A stretch of DNA of 64,000 nucleotides. Source: Artocarpus heterophyllus. Lineage: Eukaryota; Streptophyta; Magnoliopsida; Rosales; Moraceae. Where the stretch lies: positions 5,153,501-5,217,500 of the forward strand of contig CM046337.1 in NCBI GenBank assembly GCA_025403435.1. The letters are read 5' to 3'. The notes beneath the pieces are model-generated. The model saw only the letters and a program-made list of their open reading frames with translations, searched no databases and had not been told where the DNA came from. A program made the position numbers and the translations under genes. This document shows positions 1-13,191 of the stretch, piece after piece; position 1 is the stretch's first letter, and every line of letters begins with the position of its first letter.

Positions 1-1801
1 GGTCTTGGGAGAAAGAGAGAACCGGAGAGAAGAATTATGGGCAAAATGGGAAGAAGAAGCAGAGGAGGAAGAAAGAATACTGGATGATTTTGGGGCCAAG
101 GAGCACCTGGTTGTGGTATTAAGAAGTTGTGCAGCGAGAGCCATTTTTATTTTTTCAGCGACAAAAAACAGTGATACAAATTTGGTAAATAATTAGAAGC
201 AATCAATCCATCACCGGCGCGTTCTTACCATATAGTCCTCATATATATATACAATGCAATTTGTGGTATAGTATTTTTTTCAGCAGCCAAAAATATTAAA
301 TATTACATATATTACTTATTACGTCGTTAATTTTTTTAATTTATGAATTCAAAAAAATAATAGGGAAAATTCTGAAGTCAAACGGTTTGAATGCATTGAA
401 CATCAAGTTGTATTTTTTAAAATATAAAAAAGTCATTTTTTTTTTTTTCTATACTAGAGTCTTCCTTGAATAAATGGTCATGGTAGGTGATTTGGACATT
501 GTTTAAAATGGACAAAATCCGGTACAAATTTGAGATTCACGAATGTTCTATTTTTGTGTGAGAAAAAAATACCCATTTGTTCAAAGAGGATTGGCAAAAG
601 AGTTTAGCCATAAATTAGTTTTTCTATTTTTGTTTTTTTTAATGGTTATCAATTTCCGCACTAGTGAAATTTTTGAGCTTAACTATCAAAAAAAAAAACA
701 AAAAGGTCGAGCTTAATTGTCAATAACACCATTGGTAGCCGGGAAATTGGCGTATTATGTGAATGGCGTTAAAACAATGTTAAAAAGGACATTTTCTGTT
801 TCTTTAAAAAAAATGTTTATAAATGCCCAGCCAAAAGTGCCACATTCCTCATATTGTCCTTGTCATAAAGTTAGATCTTAATTAGGTTTTTGGTCAGCTT
901 CGTTCAATTGAATCTGCAAGGTGCTATCTTTAGGAGAAAATTACATAAAAAATTGGAAAAAATATAAAAATTCCTTGTTAATAATAGTTAGAGACCAAAT
1001 CTGCCCTAAAAAATAAAAAGGGAATATTTTATATTACAAAACTAGGATTAAGTTGCCACTATGTTTACAATCTAAGGAATAACAATGTTAATAACAAAAA
1101 AATACTGGCCAGATATAGAGGTAAGATCACTTGTATAAAATAAGAGTGTTATTTTAGTAAAAGTAAAATGACAACTGGGGTTCATTATTCACGTGATTAA
1201 CAAATGATAATGTGTTGTGCTCTAAAAGGTCCAAGACCCATGACACACGTTATAATTGCCTTTTTAGATTATTATTTTTTTTAATGGAATTGCATTTTTT
1301 TAACATGATATGATGCTTGCTTGTAATTGTTGACCAAAAGCGTAGCTGGCTTGCCAGACAATACCAACACGAGGCCGCAACATTTTAAGGGCACAAATAA
1401 AATAATGTTTTTTTTTGCTGGACAGTATTGACCGTCATGTGTTGGCTGATCGGTACGTTTTGATGTGTGCACATGTTATGGGAATAGATCTAACACAATC
1501 TTCTCAAAAAAAAAAAAAAAAAAAAAAAAAGGAAAAAACATTGCAATACAATCATTAATGGGATTTGAAAGGATATTATTGATGTTGTTAAAACAAATTC
1601 AATTCTTTTTTAAAACCTATTTGGTTTGAGTATTTAAATAAAGATTTAAATTTTTGTGAGAGAAAATACTATAGCAAAATAATTAAAACCGTGATTTAAA
1701 CTATTCAAAATTTTATTTAGAATTTCGGGATTTTTTTTATTTTAAGAGAGAAAGTAAGCATTTTTTTGTTAGTGTTATTTGGATCTCTTCTAGAAAGTTG
1801 G

Positions 1802-1999
1802 GTGAAAATATTTAAAAATAAAAGGGAACCATGTTCTTTTTTCATCACATTTTTAACTATAAAATTTAGGTTTAGAGGGAATTCCAGCTTGTACTTCTTG
1901 TGAAAATATTTAAAAATAAAAGGGAACCATGTTCTTTTTTTAATCACATTTTTAACTATAAAATTTAGGTTTAGGGGGAATCCCAGCTTGTACTTCTTC
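1802..1999. repeat. 98-bp direct tandem duplication
   Basis: Two adjacent copies of a 98-bp unit, 1802-1899 and 1900-about 1997, differ at only a few bases. Both begin GTGAAAATATTTAAAAATAA and end near CAGCTTGTACTTCTT. They create a shadow reading frame on the minus strand that is not a gene. The near identity suggests a recent local duplication. Confidence 0.9.
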
Positions 2000-2270
2000 T
2001 TATGCAATAAATGCTGCTGAAATTGCAGTTATTTAATACAAATATCTTCGTTTTAATTTTTTTAAAAAAACTAGAAAACGAAATCTAAGCCAAAAAAAAA
2101 AACTCTGATGACTGGAAAATTCGTAATTCTCCATTAAAAAAATCTCACATTTCTCATAATCCAAGAAAAAATAATGTTTGCAAAAAGCATTACATATAAA
2201 TTAGGTACCGGTTCAGACTGTGGAGCAGTTACTGAATCAACAATAATAAATATGGGCGAAAATAAATATT

Positions 2271-2300
2271 GTGCGTGTGTGTGTGTATATATATATATTT
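2271..2300. repeat. (GT)n/(TA)n compound microsatellite
   Basis: A GTGTGT run passes directly into TATATA. A second TA run follows at about 2319-2332. Confidence 0.9.
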
Positions 2301-2602
2301 ACAGTTACTGAAAAGATAATTATATATATATGTGTATCATAAAAGAATAATAAATAATAAATATAAATATAAATTTTGTTTGATTAGGTTAAAGAGTTTT
2401 TTTTTTTTCTTTTGACAGAATTTATTAGGTTAAAGAGTTTGATCTTAGGTTACTATGTCAACTCAATATTTGGCACTTCCAAAGCATAAATACATATATA
2501 TGCATATGTATATATATATTGTTGCAAAAATAATAGTAATAATGACAATAATTTAAAGATGAAGAACAAGGTCTAATATGGTGGGCTCTAATGAATGTGT
2601 CA

Positions 2603-2627
2603 ATATATATATATATATATATATATT
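2603..2627. repeat. (AT)n microsatellite
   Basis: An uninterrupted AT dinucleotide run of about 25 bases. Confidence 0.9.
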
Positions 2628-4732
2628 ATCAAGCTGTGACTTGTTCACAACATGGATCACGATGGCAAACATCGCGGTAACGGTGGAATGGATTTTACTT
2701 TTAGCCCCAAGTCAAATTTATCACCTTGGCCAGAGGCAAACTCCCCATTTTATCTTCATTTATGACATGTATGTGCGCATATATATTGCCACTTGCTGAA
2801 GCACACAATAAAGTCAAAGTTCACATGTTCAAAGGTCAGACAATGATTCTCCTCTAGCAATCTAGGAAGGGTTGTTGCAAGCAACATCTACGATGGTTGT
2901 TACAAAGGTCAAAATAAATTACAAAAAATAGGTTCGCCTTATAAGATTTTATTGAAATGGATTGAGAATGATAGGATAAAATTTTTTAGAATTTTTATAA
3001 ATACAATCTTTTAAAGTTTATTTTTTAAAGCGTAAGTTAACTTAACATATAATACGAATAATAGTATAGTATAAATAAACATAACTTTTAAAAGTATGAC
3101 ATAACATGTAATTTTTTCAAAATTTTAGTGGAACCAATCTTATGTTTAGTATTGTATTATTAAGACATGGGCTTTTTTGTAAATTTCTTTCAAAAATTGG
3201 GGTCAAGTAATTTTAGAATTAGAGAGCAAAACTATAAATTATTAAAAATATTTTCCATTACATAAAATTACATTTTGAGACCCTTTTTCACAAATTTTAT
3301 AAATTTTTATAAACAGGCCTTGAAACTTTTTATAATATACAAAAATCGTGTTTAATCTCATATTTTAGCGAGTGATCTTGTAATCCCCTTTGAAAAGGAT
3401 TCAAGTATGGACTAAATAAAAGCTTATCTAATCTAATTTTTTAAAGTTTTTCACTAAACAAGATAGTAGAATTTGAAAATCTGGTTCCGTTCCACCAAGT
3501 CAGATAATTAACAGCTCTAAAGTTGATACATTGGACAAGTCAAATTCAGTGACAAGCTTGATACAAAGAAGTTCCTTTCTATGCTTAGTTGCATTTTTTA
3601 TTTGCTACGCCCTTGCATGTGTCTCACTAAATGACGACGGCACTTGATACAAGCAATTAGCTCACATTTATTGAACATGCTAGATAAAATAATAAGAATA
3701 AAATTATTTTCAAATACGCATGGTAAACCTGTTGTATTTGGTTTTGTTTAATGTTGGGCAATTACACCCTTTTGAGGTCCTTGGGCTTAAAGCACCAACA
3801 AGACAGGCTGACTTGAGGTTGCAAAAAGCCTGCTCTATACAGCTACACTCCACGTAGAAGACAATCGAAATTGATTAAGAGAAGAAGAAGCAGAAAAGGA
3901 AAAACCTAAAAAAAAAAAAAAAGTTCAAAAGTCATGGCCGAAGTCAGTGTTGTGTTCAACTCCGCGGGTTGACTGGTTGGAAGGGATTGCTTTCTGCCGT
4001 CTGTCTTTCCCTTCTATCTCTTCTCTTAGCAAAGTAGGAAAAAAACTTTTGGCTTGCGGGCTCAGTAAGTACAGTTAGCTACTTTCTCTACAGTCGTCAA
4101 CTTGTTTTTAACGGGGCATTTAAAAAATATTGTAAGAAAAAGTCTTTTTTGGTCAAATGATCTTTTTTTTCTTTTACAATTTTTTGACGCAAAAAAACAT
4201 ATTTTTGGGTATGAAAACTGTTTCAGTTTTTTTTCTTTTCACTCTGTTAAGGTTCCTCTCCTTGTTATAGTTATTTTCGTCTTTTTTTTGAAAAATAAAA
4301 AATAAAATAATTTACCTGTCTAAAAAAGCGTATTTTTTTATGAAAAAAAGATGTCATTTTTTTAATTAAGAATTTTTTTTTGCCCTTTTTTCAAATTCTT
4401 CCGTTTTGGGTTTTTTAACAGATATGATCAAGTGCTCATAATCTGAAACAAAAAGGAAGTTTTCTATTATAATTTTTTCATGGTGTGGCTTATTAGCATA
4501 ACAAAAAGTCAAGTAAATGTCGTTACATACTATAATAATAAGTGGTTTGTTTAAGGCATCTATTTTAATAAATGAGATAAATATTCAATATATCTCAACT
4601 CCGGTTGATGTGAAATTAGATTTAAAAAACATATGTTCTATATTTAATATTCAAATTTGACTATCTCGTCCTAAATATCGCATCCTCGTTGGTTCACAAT
4701 CCCTTCATGATCATTGTCCTCGTATTTGCATA

Positions 4733-5117
4733 TTACACTATAGTTACGTGATTTGCGCTCTGTTGAGATGGGAAGTAGGAAGAATTGAGAGAGTTAGAGG
4801 GATATAAAAGATTGTAGTAATTTTTTATATTGTTTGGTAGAATGGAGGGAGGGTTGAGAGAATATATAATAATTATTTATTAAATTATTATATAATACAT
4901 TTATTACTATTTGTTAATTATTTATTTAGAGTAAAATAGTCCTTTTAAAATTTAAAGTGATTGATTGCTTGGAAGGATCTAATTTGACGGGTCACATAGG
5001 AGACCACATCCCTCTACTTCTCCTCTCTTTCCCCTCCTCTCTTCAACTAAACAAAGGATTTTAACTCTCCCTCTATCTCCCTCCTTCCATCTCTCCCTTC
5101 TATCAAACATAGTGTTA
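4733..5117. mobile_element. Tourist-like MITE (PIF/Harbinger type)
   Basis: An element of about 379 bp (4736-5114) begins CACTAT and ends ATAGTG, and is flanked on both sides by the trinucleotide TTA (4733-4735 and 5115-5117). A 3-bp TTA target duplication is typical of PIF/Harbinger MITEs. The left half is rich in GGAG/GAGAG and the right half in CTCTCC/CCCTCT, so the single strand can fold back on itself. It has no coding capacity. The terminal inverted repeat is imperfect, so the superfamily assignment is inferred mainly from the target site. Confidence 0.6.
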
Positions 5118-8100
5118 TAGTACACATATGATTAAAATCATTAAAGAATTTCTTTTATTTATGAAAATATCAAAATTACATTTTATGATAAACTCCATAG
5201 TATAACTTAAAGTGATAAAAAATTTAACCTCATTTTGAGTTAGAAGGGAAACTTCTACTTTTGTTTTGAAATTTGGAATTCACTTAGGGTGTTGGGCAAT
5301 CTCGGTTAGAATGATAGTTGTGGTTTCCAATGTAACGACCAGAAAAAATCCAAAAATTAATAAATGTGATTGATAAAATATTCTTTTAGAATTGCTTGGT
5401 TAAGCACTTGAAAATGTTATGATAGTACATTAAAATAATTATTTTAAATGTGTTGAACTAAAAGTTTATGATTCACTAACTTCATTAATGAGCCAAGGAA
5501 GTGGCATTTATAAGAGTCTCAATTAGAATATCTGAATTGAGATTATCTGACAAAAGTGAAATTTCCCAACTTACTTTGATTAAGTGGAAATTCTAATATG
5601 ATATAAGTTCAGTAAAAGATTAAAGTTTATGAATTATTTTTAACAGAGCAAAAATTTTACAGTTTTAAAAAGTATAGTTAAGTATACAGTTATGTTTATG
5701 GATCAGAATTTGATCAAACCGACCATGACACAGTATAGATTTTAAAGACCAACATTATTGTTTACATATATACTTGATAATGCAGCAAAAAAAAGAATAA
5801 AAAAAAATTAGAAGCGTCCATTTTCGACACCTCCGGCACCAACATAAAGCTCTCAATGAGCTAAGTCTAACAAGGTATCATACCGCCCACAACACCACTG
5901 AAGGAAGCCACACGCACCGGTCAAAATGGTTGTGAAACCCAAAATTTTCCGGAAGATATCTTTGCCATCTAACTACAATCGACGTGATACTTGTTCCTAT
6001 ACGACCACCACGACGAGAGGAATAAAACTCACTCATGGTTACACCTCAACAGTCGCCGGATTGCTCTACCCATCTACCACTATTGCTGCCACCATTCCAC
6101 CGTCGATTTCACCACCTCCGACGACTCACAAATCAGAGGATGACGATAAAGATGATGCCTCACCCGATTGCACCAAACCACTGCCACCGATTGAAGAACA
6201 GTAAGCGCCATCAACGGCCACCGCAAGAAGGATGGAACTTGGTGTTCCAGGCACGATCTCATCAAATTGAGAGCACAGCCACATTCAGAGAATCAAAGGG
6301 AATAAAACCCCTAGATCAATTGCACTTGAGAAACCCGTTTGATTGGAGAACTGCTAAAGCCACCGTGGGCTGCCTTAAGTTCTTCAATTATGTCAATTTT
6401 GATGGCATTGAGGGGCAGCAATGGAGGGGAAACACTCAGAGAATGATGGGTAGCAAAAGCCCTCAGCCAATTTCTGACCATAACAGCCGGAGCACCACCA
6501 CCCAAGCCACCATTTTTGGCCAAGATTGTGGAGCCTGACCTGCTATGTTAGAGGCAGAATTAAGTGAAGTTGACACCTCCATTAGACTCAAAATGGTTGA
6601 TTTAAGGGGGTAGGCTTGAGCCCAATAGCCAACGGAGTCCGATCTACGCCGGTCAACAGCTGGTCAATGTCGGTTAATGGCCAATCAACAACGACTATGG
6701 TTTTTGTGATCCGGATGTCCAATGGACGATCTGAGACCACCTCCCGACTCGTTTTGACCTCCGAACGTGACAGTGCCCTCCGTTCGAGCTAATTCTACTC
6801 CAATGAAAATTATCTGATACTAATTACAGGTGGATCGAGGCAACTCAAACGACAATAACAGAGTCTAGAATGACATTTTTAGCAATGTATGATATCCAGA
6901 AAGCATTCCTAGCCATTCGTGGTTGCTCGAAGAGCACTATAGAGATGCTTTGCAGACTGTAGATACATCAATATAAAACTGGACTCGTTTAGCTTGGAGT
7001 CTAAGTAAGTATGAATCTCGCCTATAGTATGAACAATTTTAAATAAATTGTTTTATACGTTTTCGTAAAAATTACGAAATGCTAATATATGATGTTATGT
7101 ATTGTTATTAACGATGTGTAATGAGATATATTGACATGCCATGTTTACAATTTATTACTATCAAGATATGCCATGTCATGTACCGATATGATTATGATAA
7201 GTGATGAATATAGGATTGATTTATAATGCTTACTTACTTTTAAGTTACACATGTTAACGATGTATGAAGCATAATATATGTAATGTGATGCTATGTAGTA
7301 ATAAGTCATATTGCATACACACAATAAGATAAGTGAAAGTCATGAGAAGTGGTGTACCAGCCTCTTTATCATGAGGTACCTAAAGTAAAGTTAAAGTTAA
7401 GACCTCGGTGTTCGATGGTCTCAAGTCTTCCATAAGAGAAGCATCATGTTTATGATCTCTATAATTAATGAAGTTGGTATAAACACTAAAGTTTATAAGA
7501 TAAGGAAAGTTAAGTAACAAGACAAGTTATAGTTTAAGTAAGTAAGCATAAAATAAGTTGATAAGCCAGCATAAAATGTTCATGTATGTTTTTATTTAAA
7601 ATGATTTTTTAATCATGTTTTGTGAGACTGACTTTGTACTTGCTAAACGAAAGCTCATTTAAGTATGTTCATACTATATGTAAGAAAGCCTGTCAGCGAC
7701 ATTTGATGAACAGTGGTAAGCAGTGGACGAATGGTGTAGATGGGTATGGATACTACTATGGTATATTTCTGTTGCGGAAAGAAAATGTTGTTTTTTCACT
7801 ATTTGATATAATGCTATCAAAGTTCAAGAAAGTCGAAGTTTTAAGAAATGTTTCCAAAGTTTAAAATATATTTACAAAATGTTTAATATAATTATAAAGT
7901 TAAATTTTAAGCTAGGATTCAATTAAATGTTTCTTATTAAGTTTTAAGAGACAATTTGAAAAGATTTTAAAGTCAAGTGTTGAGCAATACCTCAACTAAA
8001 ATTGTCACAGAAGTTGCAATAGCTTTTAAGTATATTTTAAGGAATGTAAAAAAAAAGAAAAAGAGAGAGAGATATTTGTATTATTTCCGCGATACTAGTT

Positions 8101-8832
8101 TACGAATTTATACATGTTTTTGTTTTACGAAAATCGAGATTGTGGTTACGTAACCTTAGTCTAGAGAATTTTAAGTTTTAAATTGTTGTAATAGATAATG
8201 CGATAATATGCACGAAATTTTCAAGTAATTGAATTATATAAGTTTTACGTTAAGTTGAGAAATGAATTTTATGAATATGTTTTATGAATTTATTATTATG
8301 AAAGTTTAGACGATAATGTTTTAAGAAATATTGTAAAAAAAATAGTTTTTAAATGATTATCTTTATGTTTAAAGGAAAAGTTTTAAGAAATTTGTGATGG
8401 TTATGTTTTGGGAGATTAACATTATTATGTTAGTTTTTCGAAATTAAATTTTGAAAAATAATTAATATTTTTTTAAGGTTATATGTTACGAATTCTTTGC
8501 CATCAAGAATTCACTAGTTTAACAAAAATATTTCATAATTTTTAATATTTTATGTTAAAGTATATTAAATTTAAGATTATATTCAAGTTAAGTAATAGCT
8601 ATATAAAGAGATCGTTATAACAAAATAGTATAAAATTTTTATATACTATAATAAAAAAATAAAAAATTACTATAATATTTCAAACCATAATCATAATTTT
8701 AACCGTACTCTCAAAACAACCTTTTAATTTTCATAATGATAGAAGAGACAACGTTAAAGAACTTGTACGAAAATATCCAGAATTGAGTCGTTTTTGTGAA
8801 TTTCCCTTTTCTAAGCCTGCCGTCTTGTAGTT
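5118..8832. other. Intergenic DNA with degenerate repeat-like sequence
   Basis: No supported gene. The open frames at 5926-6538 are low-complexity Thr/Pro/His-rich, overlap in several frames and match no family I recognise. A sequence starting TGTAACGACCAG at 5334 resembles the first bases of some plant LTRs, but no partner LTR or target duplication was found. The last 250 bases before 8833 serve as 5' flank of the next gene. Confidence 0.4.
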
Positions 8833-9151
8833 ATGCCGCGGGAGAAGAGTCCCGCTTTGAAGATCCTCTGGCTCTGGACCATCGGCACCGCAGCCAGTAA
8901 TCTCTCTCTCTTCTCTTTCTCTCTCTAACAATTTTGAGAAGGCACACGCAATAGCCTTATGAAGCATTGTTTATTTTACAGTTCTGGTCACGAATGTGGT
9001 GAGGTCGAGGCTGAGAGACATGGAGAGCCTCATGAACGCCGAGCAACAACAACAACAACAGCAGCAACCACAGAATCATCAACAAGATCAAAACTTTGCC
9101 AAGGAATCTCCCCTCGCTGATTCCGAAGTGATTCGAGACGACAAGTCATAG
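8833..9151 (+). CDS. Small single-pass membrane protein, 77 aa, two exons
   Basis: Exon 1 is 8833-8896 and exon 2 is 8982-9151, separated by an 85-bp GT..AG intron (GTAATC...TTTACAG). Splicing joins the codons for a hydrophobic stretch at residues about 9-28 (core LKILWLWTIGTAAILVTNVV), followed by a basic/acidic helix (RSRLRDMESLMN, residues 29-40), eight glutamines and a polar tail ending DDKS. The correct splice is decided by the continuous hydrophobic segment across the junction. The N-terminus (MPREKSPALKILW) looks like a small conserved plant protein family of unknown function that I recall only vaguely, so no function is assigned. The glutamine run comes from a CAA/CAG repeat at about 9046-9067 and may vary in length. 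No organelle signal is clear. A mitochondrial or endomembrane location would be a guess. Confidence 0.75.
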
Positions 9152-10419
9152 GTTTGAGGTTGTTCCTAGTTGTGGATTTTGGGTTTTCTGGGTTTGTAGG
9201 AGAAATACCTGCAAGGTGTTTGATGAATGTCGTGATTGAAGTTGTTTTGCTTATTTTTCAAGTTTTATGGCGACTTTTCGGTCACTAATGGTTTAATAAT
9301 TTGATAAATATAAGTGGGCAGATTGAGAAAAATGCGGTTGTTTTGAATTATATGTTTTTCTAACCTCAGTTGCTATAAATTGCGTAATGGGGCATTTACT
9401 TGAGCCGCTTGAATTATGGGGACACTCTAGTTTGGTTTCTGTGATAGTCTGATTCTTGTATTACAAACTCTGATGGTGTTTGTTTCGATTTTTGAGATGC
9501 ATTTGTGGTTTTGAAAGCTCTTTGAACATATTCGTGTTAAAGTCTGCTCAAAGTGATTGGCAGAAGTTAAAAAGGGAGTTGCAGGAAGAAATAGCAAATA
9601 TATGACACACTATTACTAGGAAACGTCTGGTGGCATTTTGGTAGCGTTTTCTCACATTTCCTGAGGCGTGTTAGGTGGAAATGGTTTTGAAATTCACTCA
9701 CATAAATGGAATTGAAAAACAGGTTTTGTTAAAGATATAGGAAAAATGCTTCACAGTCGTTTTTCTTTGTCCCTTTTTATTTTTTAAGGCTTATACTGAA
9801 CGTATATTTTTAGAAAGATAACCAAACACTTCTTCACTTTTTCCTTATACTCCAAACAAACTCTCTAGAGATCCAAGGCCATTCCCAAAACATCCCCCTT
9901 TCCATTTCCATATTCAAAAAGGCTTCCCTTTCCATGATTGCATGACCTGACATGGCCTCTGTGGCCACCGGAGGAAACATTTCATCGTTCTGTCTTTCCT
10001 TTTGCCGAACGGGCCTTAAGTGTTACTTCTTTGTGTTGGGTTATGCTTATTGCATTGCTGTCACCTCCTTTATTTCTGCTCCATTCAATAATTTTTCGTG
10101 CTTCTCTCACAGAATAAGGAAATGGTATGACAAAACATATCAGGTGAATATGTAATAGTATCAGAAGCCTTGCCGCCTTATTGGAGAGCACTTATGTTCA
10201 TGAGCGTGGCTGTTTGTGAATTTCAGCTCCCACTGTATCTATTCAAGCTGAAGTTCAGCTCAAATATTGGGCTGTTTAACCTCCTGAGAATATTTCATCC
10301 ACGTTCATGGAGCCTCCAATTGGGAGGAAGATTCATCGAGAGAGGAAAAGAAAGAAAGGATTTTGGAATGCATTGAAGGAAAGCAATGTTTTACCTAAAG
10401 CTTAGAAAGCAATATTTTA

Positions 10420-11256
10420 AGCCGCCCCGCCCCGCATTGACCCGCCCCATTCAGTCAGCGGGGTGGGGCGGTTCGAAACCCAGCAGATCATTTGGATGCC
10501 CGCCCCGCCCCGCCCCGCCCCGCAACCCGGATTTATTTTATTTTATTTTATTTTTTTAAAGAACCTAAACTTCCAATGAGAGTCCCTACTCTTTTGTACC
10601 TAGAATTTTTATTACTGCCTTGTAATAAAATCTAATAAATCAGATTCTCTAGTCGTGGGTTTCTTAGAAACATTAACTGCTATTAACTGTTCTGCCAGAG
10701 TCACAGTCGCAGCTATTGGTAATTGGGTGGTGTTTTTTTGCAGCTGTGTGCGCGTGTGGATGGCCTTTCAAATGTGTTTGCTAAAACAAAAACAAGTATG
10801 TGTTAATTTGATTGTTTGTTAGTTTGTCAGTCACTCGTGCGCTTTTCTTTCATTGTTTGATTTCTTCTGATCCCGAGGCTCTCACAACACACCTGCTGTA
10901 GTTGCATTGTTCTTCATTTCATTTCATCACCTTTCCTTCATCCGCCATTTTCTCTTGACAAATAAACAAATGTGATACAAAGCAGTTGAACTTCAACATT
11001 CAATTTCTTATTGTATTTGCATGTTTACGTAATATAAAATATTGCATTGGCCACAATATTTGGAAGGGTCGGTGATATTGTTTTGTTTTTTTGTTTTTAA
11101 GTAAGTAAACAGGGTGGGTTTGGGCGACCCGTACCGTCTCACATTGCCCCATGCATGTTGCGGGTCTCAATTTGCCCTGCCCCATAATCCATTAATTGTG
11201 GGTCAAACCCACTCCATTAGGGGCGGGGCGGGGTGGGCACCATTTGCCCCGCCCTA
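10420..11256. mobile_element. Degenerate hAT-like GC-rich repeat
   Basis: The segment starts with CCGCCCCGCCCCGC blocks at about 10421-10520 and ends with GGGGCGGGGCGGGG at about 11219-11233, followed by CATTTGCCCCGCCCTA at 11241-11256. Read from the minus strand that right end is TAGGGCGGGGCAAATG, which matches the common TAGGG-x-GGCAA terminus of small plant hAT elements. The left terminus and an 8-bp target duplication could not be found, so the boundaries are approximate. There is no coding capacity. Confidence 0.4.
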
Positions 11257-11692
11257 GACTTCCCTATTTTCCCCAAAACTGTGTGAGGGAGAAGATTCCT
11301 GCATACTAGTGCATTAATCAATGTAGGATGATCATTTCCTTTAGCTATTCAAGTACATGAAAGCTTTTAGAGTATGGAGGACGATGATTGTGACCATTTG
11401 AACAAGATGCCAAAAGACCATAAAAGGGAAAAGAAGGAACGGCGAATCATTTCGAAGTCATAGTGGCCGAATCTTGAGTAGCACTCTTTGAATTGAAGCT
11501 TTGTATCTTCCAATGTTTTTGCTTAAAAAAAAAAAAGAAAACAGTTTTCTTCTTTTTTTTTTTTTTGGGTGGGGTTTCTTATTTGAGAGCATTCTTCTCT
11601 AACGGAGTTTTCCATGGCTTCTTCGAAATTGAGAAATATTTTCTGGTTTGCAAAAGGTGTTTTACTAGTAAGAATTGTTCAATTTGTGTTTG

Positions 11693-11701
11693 ATTATATA
11701 T

Positions 11702-11739
<38 letters not shown>

Positions 11740-11740
11740 T
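11693..11740. repeat. (TA)n/(CATA)n microsatellite
   Basis: TATATA, then three CATA units, then a TA run of more than 20 bases. Confidence 0.9.
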
Positions 11741-12596
11741 CCATCCTAATATAAGTTTGACTTTTAGAAACATGTGACTGTTAGTTGTTATTCCTAATAT
11801 AAAAAGTTTCCTTATGTGCAACGATTTTAAGGGCATTGGATGATGGTTCATAAAAATTGAGAGCATATATTTGTTTATTTATTTACTTTTGCGTTCAATC
11901 CCATCTAAGAGCACATTGAATGCAATATTAAGTTAAATTTTAGTATTTGAGTAGAGGAATCACTCTTCAATGTAATGCTTTTATTGGGGCTAAAAAACCT
12001 TGCAATAATAAAGCTTCCATTTGGAAAACTAATTTGAACATAGTTTTTAAGTTTAAGAACTGTAGCATGGGAGGGTTTTACATTATAATAATTTTTGCTT
12101 TTTACTATAATTATTGAGAGCTTATACTGTTTACAGTTGTAACTGATTTTTTAAACACATTAAAAGTAACAAATTCTAATTTTTTTTTTGTTTTGCACCA
12201 ACAAAATTTCAATTGACGAAAACAAATGTGTCCATCAAAACGACCTTAAGAACAACACGTTATTTACAATCCCATCGTGAGTTTGGCTTAAAGTGGCTTA
12301 TATCATTAATTTAGTTATAAATAGTGTAAAGCTTTTACATTGTTATAGTGTAAAGCTTTTACATACTACAATAAAAATAATTATAACTAATGGTTCATGT
12401 GATTATGCCAAACACCGTGTCAAATTGCAAGAAAAAGAACGGCATGTCATTCAACAATCATGGGTGAATAAGGGCACCTTTTTTCCCCCAGTTTAATCTG
12501 AAAAGCAAACTTGCTGAATGTCCTACGACATGTCATTTATTTAGCAAACTTTGCATTAAAGAAACGACTTTATTTTGCAACTGGGAGAGCAAGATT

Positions 12597-12890
12597 GGTG
12601 GACAAGAACAACGTGTCGTTCGATGGAAACGACAGAATTTTTTTAAATAACAGAAGAAGTGTCGTTTTAGCCCTTAACGACAGTAAATCCTGAAGCCGAC
12701 AAAAAATGCGCTTTTTTTTTCTCGTGTTATTTCTCATAGGACGCGTAGACTCAACAACGCGTCGTTCGAGGGAAACGACATAAATTTTTTTAGAGTAACA
12801 GAAGACGTGTCGTTTTTCACTTAAACGACAAAAAACTTTCAAACCGACAAAAATGTGTTCTTTTTCCGTGTTAATTCTCATAAGCGAATG
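12597..12890. repeat. 146-bp tandem duplication rich in TGTCGTT/ACGACA
   Basis: Two diverged copies with a spacing of 146 bp (for example ACGTGTCGTT at 12611 and ACGCGTCGTT at 12757). Each copy contains GTCGTTCGAKGGAAACGACA, an AACAGAAG block, a TGTCGTTTT block and a CCGACAAAAA block, so short inverted TGTCGTT/AACGACA pairs recur. More TGTCGTTT sites continue to about 13010. Subterminal repeats of this kind are typical of DNA transposons, but no terminal repeat was identified. Confidence 0.7.
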
Positions 12891-13191
12891 CATTTTTTTA
12901 AAAAAAACTAAACTACAGTAATAGAATTAACGCACAAGTCATTCTGTCGTATGTCGTTTTTTCTAACCGACATCAAGCTTCCGAAAGCAAATATCCCGTC
13001 GTTTTGACATTGTTTTTAATCAATTAACGCGTTCTTTTCTCGTTTCCCAAATAAATGGTGTCTAAAACGCACCACCGAACACTCTCATTTCTACTTTCTT
13101 TCTTTTCTTTTCTCTCTCTTCCAATTTCCAGGCGCTAAGCTCTCACAGTCTTAGACTCACCGCTTCTCCGATCCCCACTTCGTCTTGGTTT

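Larger units (their letters stand above)
1..4732. other. Gene-poor AT-rich intergenic DNA
   Basis: No open frame here resembles a known protein or shows a plausible exon structure. The stretch contains poly-A/T runs (for example 1507-1530), TA and GT microsatellites and one direct duplication described separately. A short frame at the very left edge (5-196) is rich in Glu and Arg codons but has no recognisable domain. Confidence 0.6.
9152..12596. other. 3' flank and TE-rich intergenic DNA
   Basis: No supported gene. The stretch holds the 3' flank of the 77-aa gene, a degenerate GC-rich transposon-like segment (10420-11256), an AT/ACAT microsatellite and, from about 12045 to 12400, sequence related to the dispersed short hairpin repeats seen elsewhere in the window (GTAGCATG...TTTACA motifs). 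Confidence 0.5.

Noticed and set aside
5..196. Glu/Arg-rich 63-codon frame at the left edge
   Set aside because: Could be the end of a gene outside the window, but no domain, splice site or continuation can be judged.
5926..6538. Thr/Pro/His-rich frames of 92 and 167 codons
   Set aside because: Overlapping frames, low complexity, no domain and no splice context; no reason to call a gene.
10460..10490. GGTTCGAAACCC resembling a tRNA T-arm
   Set aside because: No acceptor stem, anticodon arm or D-arm could be folded around it; it is part of a GC-rich transposon-like segment.
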